Translations under genes and position numbers: made by a program
The notes under the pieces: generated by a model
What the model saw: only the letters and a program-made list of their open reading frames with translations
Database searches by the model: none
What the model was told of the DNA's origin: nothing
In this document: in pieces, positions 62,949 through 64,000 of the stretch
How the letters are laid out: the number at the start of each line of letters is the position of its first letter
Position numbering within the stretch: the stretch's first letter is position 1
Assembly (NCBI RefSeq): GCF_900169715.1
Contig: NZ_LT835160.1
Coordinates: 372,001 to 436,000 of the forward strand
Direction: 5' to 3'
Source: Kocuria massiliensis
GTDB taxonomy: Bacteria > Actinomycetota > Actinomycetes > Actinomycetales > Micrococcaceae
DNA: 64,000 nt

Positions 62949-64000
62949 ATGTCACCTTGTGCCCCACTGAGTTGTAATCGGACCATCTCTGATCTCCGAA
63001 TGCCTGTCCGGCCCGTAACACTCGCGGCTCTCGGCGGTTTGCTGGCCTCGTCAGTCCTCGGGAGCACGGCGGCCGTCGCAGATGGGGGCAATACCCCTCC
63101 AATTCCCCCTGCTCAGGAGCTGGCGAGCACGAGCGAAGAGGTTCCCCTCGATCATTCCGCGCTAGATCGTGCCGTCCAACGGGCCAAGAAAGCCGGTGTT
63201 CCGGTGAACCTCGTCCAGGAAGCCACCGAGTCGGTCGGACGAGACGCCGTCGGGGCCGCGCGGGAAAGGCTTGCCGCGTCGATCGCGCGCCAAGCCACAG
63301 ACATTGACGGCGCCACGGATCGATGGGTTTCCCAACTCTCCCAATGGGAGTCCCTGAAACGCGCCGCGCAGGAAGAATACGACAGCGCGATGCAGACATA
63401 TCGCCGCGACCACGAAACCTTCCAGAAGCAGATGGGGGAATTTCGACGTCAGCAGGCGAACTACGAACGCCTGGTCGAGCAACAGATCACCCATGCCGAC
63501 CCCGAAAGTGCGCTTCGGCCCCAACAGCTCATCTACGAACAGCCCTTCACGATCTCCGCTGACCGAAACAGTTTGGTCGGGGTAACGGGCATTCCTCATC
63601 AGCCTGGGCAGAACAACACCTTCGACGGTCACAACAACTACAACTCGGCATCCGTGACCCACGTTCACCCGGTCGCTGGGTCGTCCTTCACGGCCACCTA
63701 CCGCAACGTCGCCGTGGACAAGGCCACCGGACGAAAACTCAACGCGACCCTGCAGGTTTCCGACGTCGTGGTGTCCACCGTCAATCCTGGTCGGCCGATC
63801 ATCGAGGTGTTCTCCAACTTCTCCGACAACATCGCCCTCTACAACGTCACGGCGGCCAAGCAGACCCTGACCTATACCTTCGCGGATGATGGTTCCCCTT
63901 ATAACAATCGCTATTACGTATCCTTTGGTTCCTTGAACGGCCAGAATGCTTCGGGGGCCTCTCGGTACGAATTTGCCCAGGGACAGTACGTCGATGCGCA
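62949..64000 (+). CDS. Secreted adhesin-like protein (GbpC/Spa-type domain), 3' end outside window
   Basis: 350 residues are visible and the frame continues past the edge. A signal peptide (VRPVTLAALGGLLASSVLGS, cleaved near AAVA) is followed by a charged helical region (about residues 55-180, KRAAQEEYDSAMQTYRRDHE), then a beta-rich domain starting near LRPQQLIYEQPFTISADRNS. Helical stalk plus beta domain, with NPGRPIIEVFSNFSDNIALY, resembles the GbpC/Spa domain of antigen I/II adhesins. The ATG at 62949 has AAGGAA 8 bases upstream; the ATG at 63000 has none. Confidence 0.65.
   Translation, partial: MSPCAPLSCNRTISDLRMPVRPVTLAALGGLLASSVLGSTAAVADGGNTPPIPPAQELASTSEEVPLDHSALDRAVQRAKKAGVPVNLVQEATESVGRDAVGAARERLAASIARQATDIDGATDRWVSQLSQWESLKRAAQEEYDSAMQTYRRDHETFQKQMGEFRRQQANYERLVEQQITHADPESALRPQQLIYEQPFTISADRNSLVGVTGIPHQPGQNNTFDGHNNYNSASVTHVHPVAGSSFTATYRNVAVDKATGRKLNATLQVSDVVVSTVNPGRPIIEVFSNFSDNIALYNVTAAKQTLTYTFADDGSPYNNRYYVSFGSLNGQNASGASRYEFAQGQYVDA

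Overview
The window is high-GC DNA with dense, often overlapping (ATGA/GTGA) gene starts, many GTG starts and strong AGGAG ribosome sites. Its gene content fits a Gram-positive actinobacterium, most likely order Micrococcales. I infer this from family content (actinobacterial ars genes, an ISL3 element, an M-box before mgtE, actinobacterial conserved proteins); I ran no search. Two genes are cut by the window edges: an FUSC-type membrane protein at the left and a secreted adhesin-like protein at the right.

Layout. 0-6.4 kb is chromosomal background: a helicase-like protein that seems to have lost its motor motifs, a membrane protein, cardiolipin synthase and a conserved protein. 6.57-20.5 kb is a variable region. 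A tRNA-Lys gene carries the left copy of a 42-bp direct repeat whose right copy is 4.65 kb away. Between the copies lies an arsenic-resistance cargo (arsR, flavoprotein, ACR3 pump, ArsC-like protein) plus remnants. Further right are a secreted protein with a membrane neighbour, DUF488, a TetR/SDR divergent pair, LtrA, an intact ISL3-family insertion sequence with 8-bp target duplication, a 28-residue amphipathic peptide gene, an ArsR regulator fused to a duplicated His-rich metal-binding tail, and a small secreted protein. 20.7-24.8 kb holds a glycosyltransferase, an HD hydrolase, an SDR and an APC permease.

24.9-30.8 kb is an amine or amino-acid catabolic cluster: class III aminotransferase, RpiR regulator, glutamine-synthetase-like ligase, amidohydrolase and M20 amidohydrolase, divergent from the permease. 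The ligase and amidohydrolase together match the two halves of fungal FluG. 31-35 kb has two secreted phytase-like esterases flanking an MFS exporter. 35-38.7 kb has an antiporter with a UBP zinc finger followed by a thioredoxin-reductase-like flavoprotein. 38.7-41.3 kb is a manganese-type ABC importer.

41.6-58.1 kb is a purine-degradation region: uraD-uraH-uricase, then (after mgtE with its M-box and an IclR regulator) malic enzyme, malate synthase, an orphan DUF6986 enzyme, ureidoglycine aminohydrolase, hydroxypyruvate isomerase, tartronate semialdehyde reductase, glyoxylate carboligase and a single ORF fusing glycerate kinase to allantoinase. Urate would go to allantoin, allantoate and glyoxylate, and then to 2-phosphoglycerate or malate/pyruvate. 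Similar inverted-repeat sites sit before uraD, malic enzyme and hyi, which suggests a common IclR regulon. The right end has a peroxiredoxin, two paralogous lipoprotein esterases flanking a phosphoglycerol-transferase-like sulfatase-fold enzyme, and the partial adhesin.
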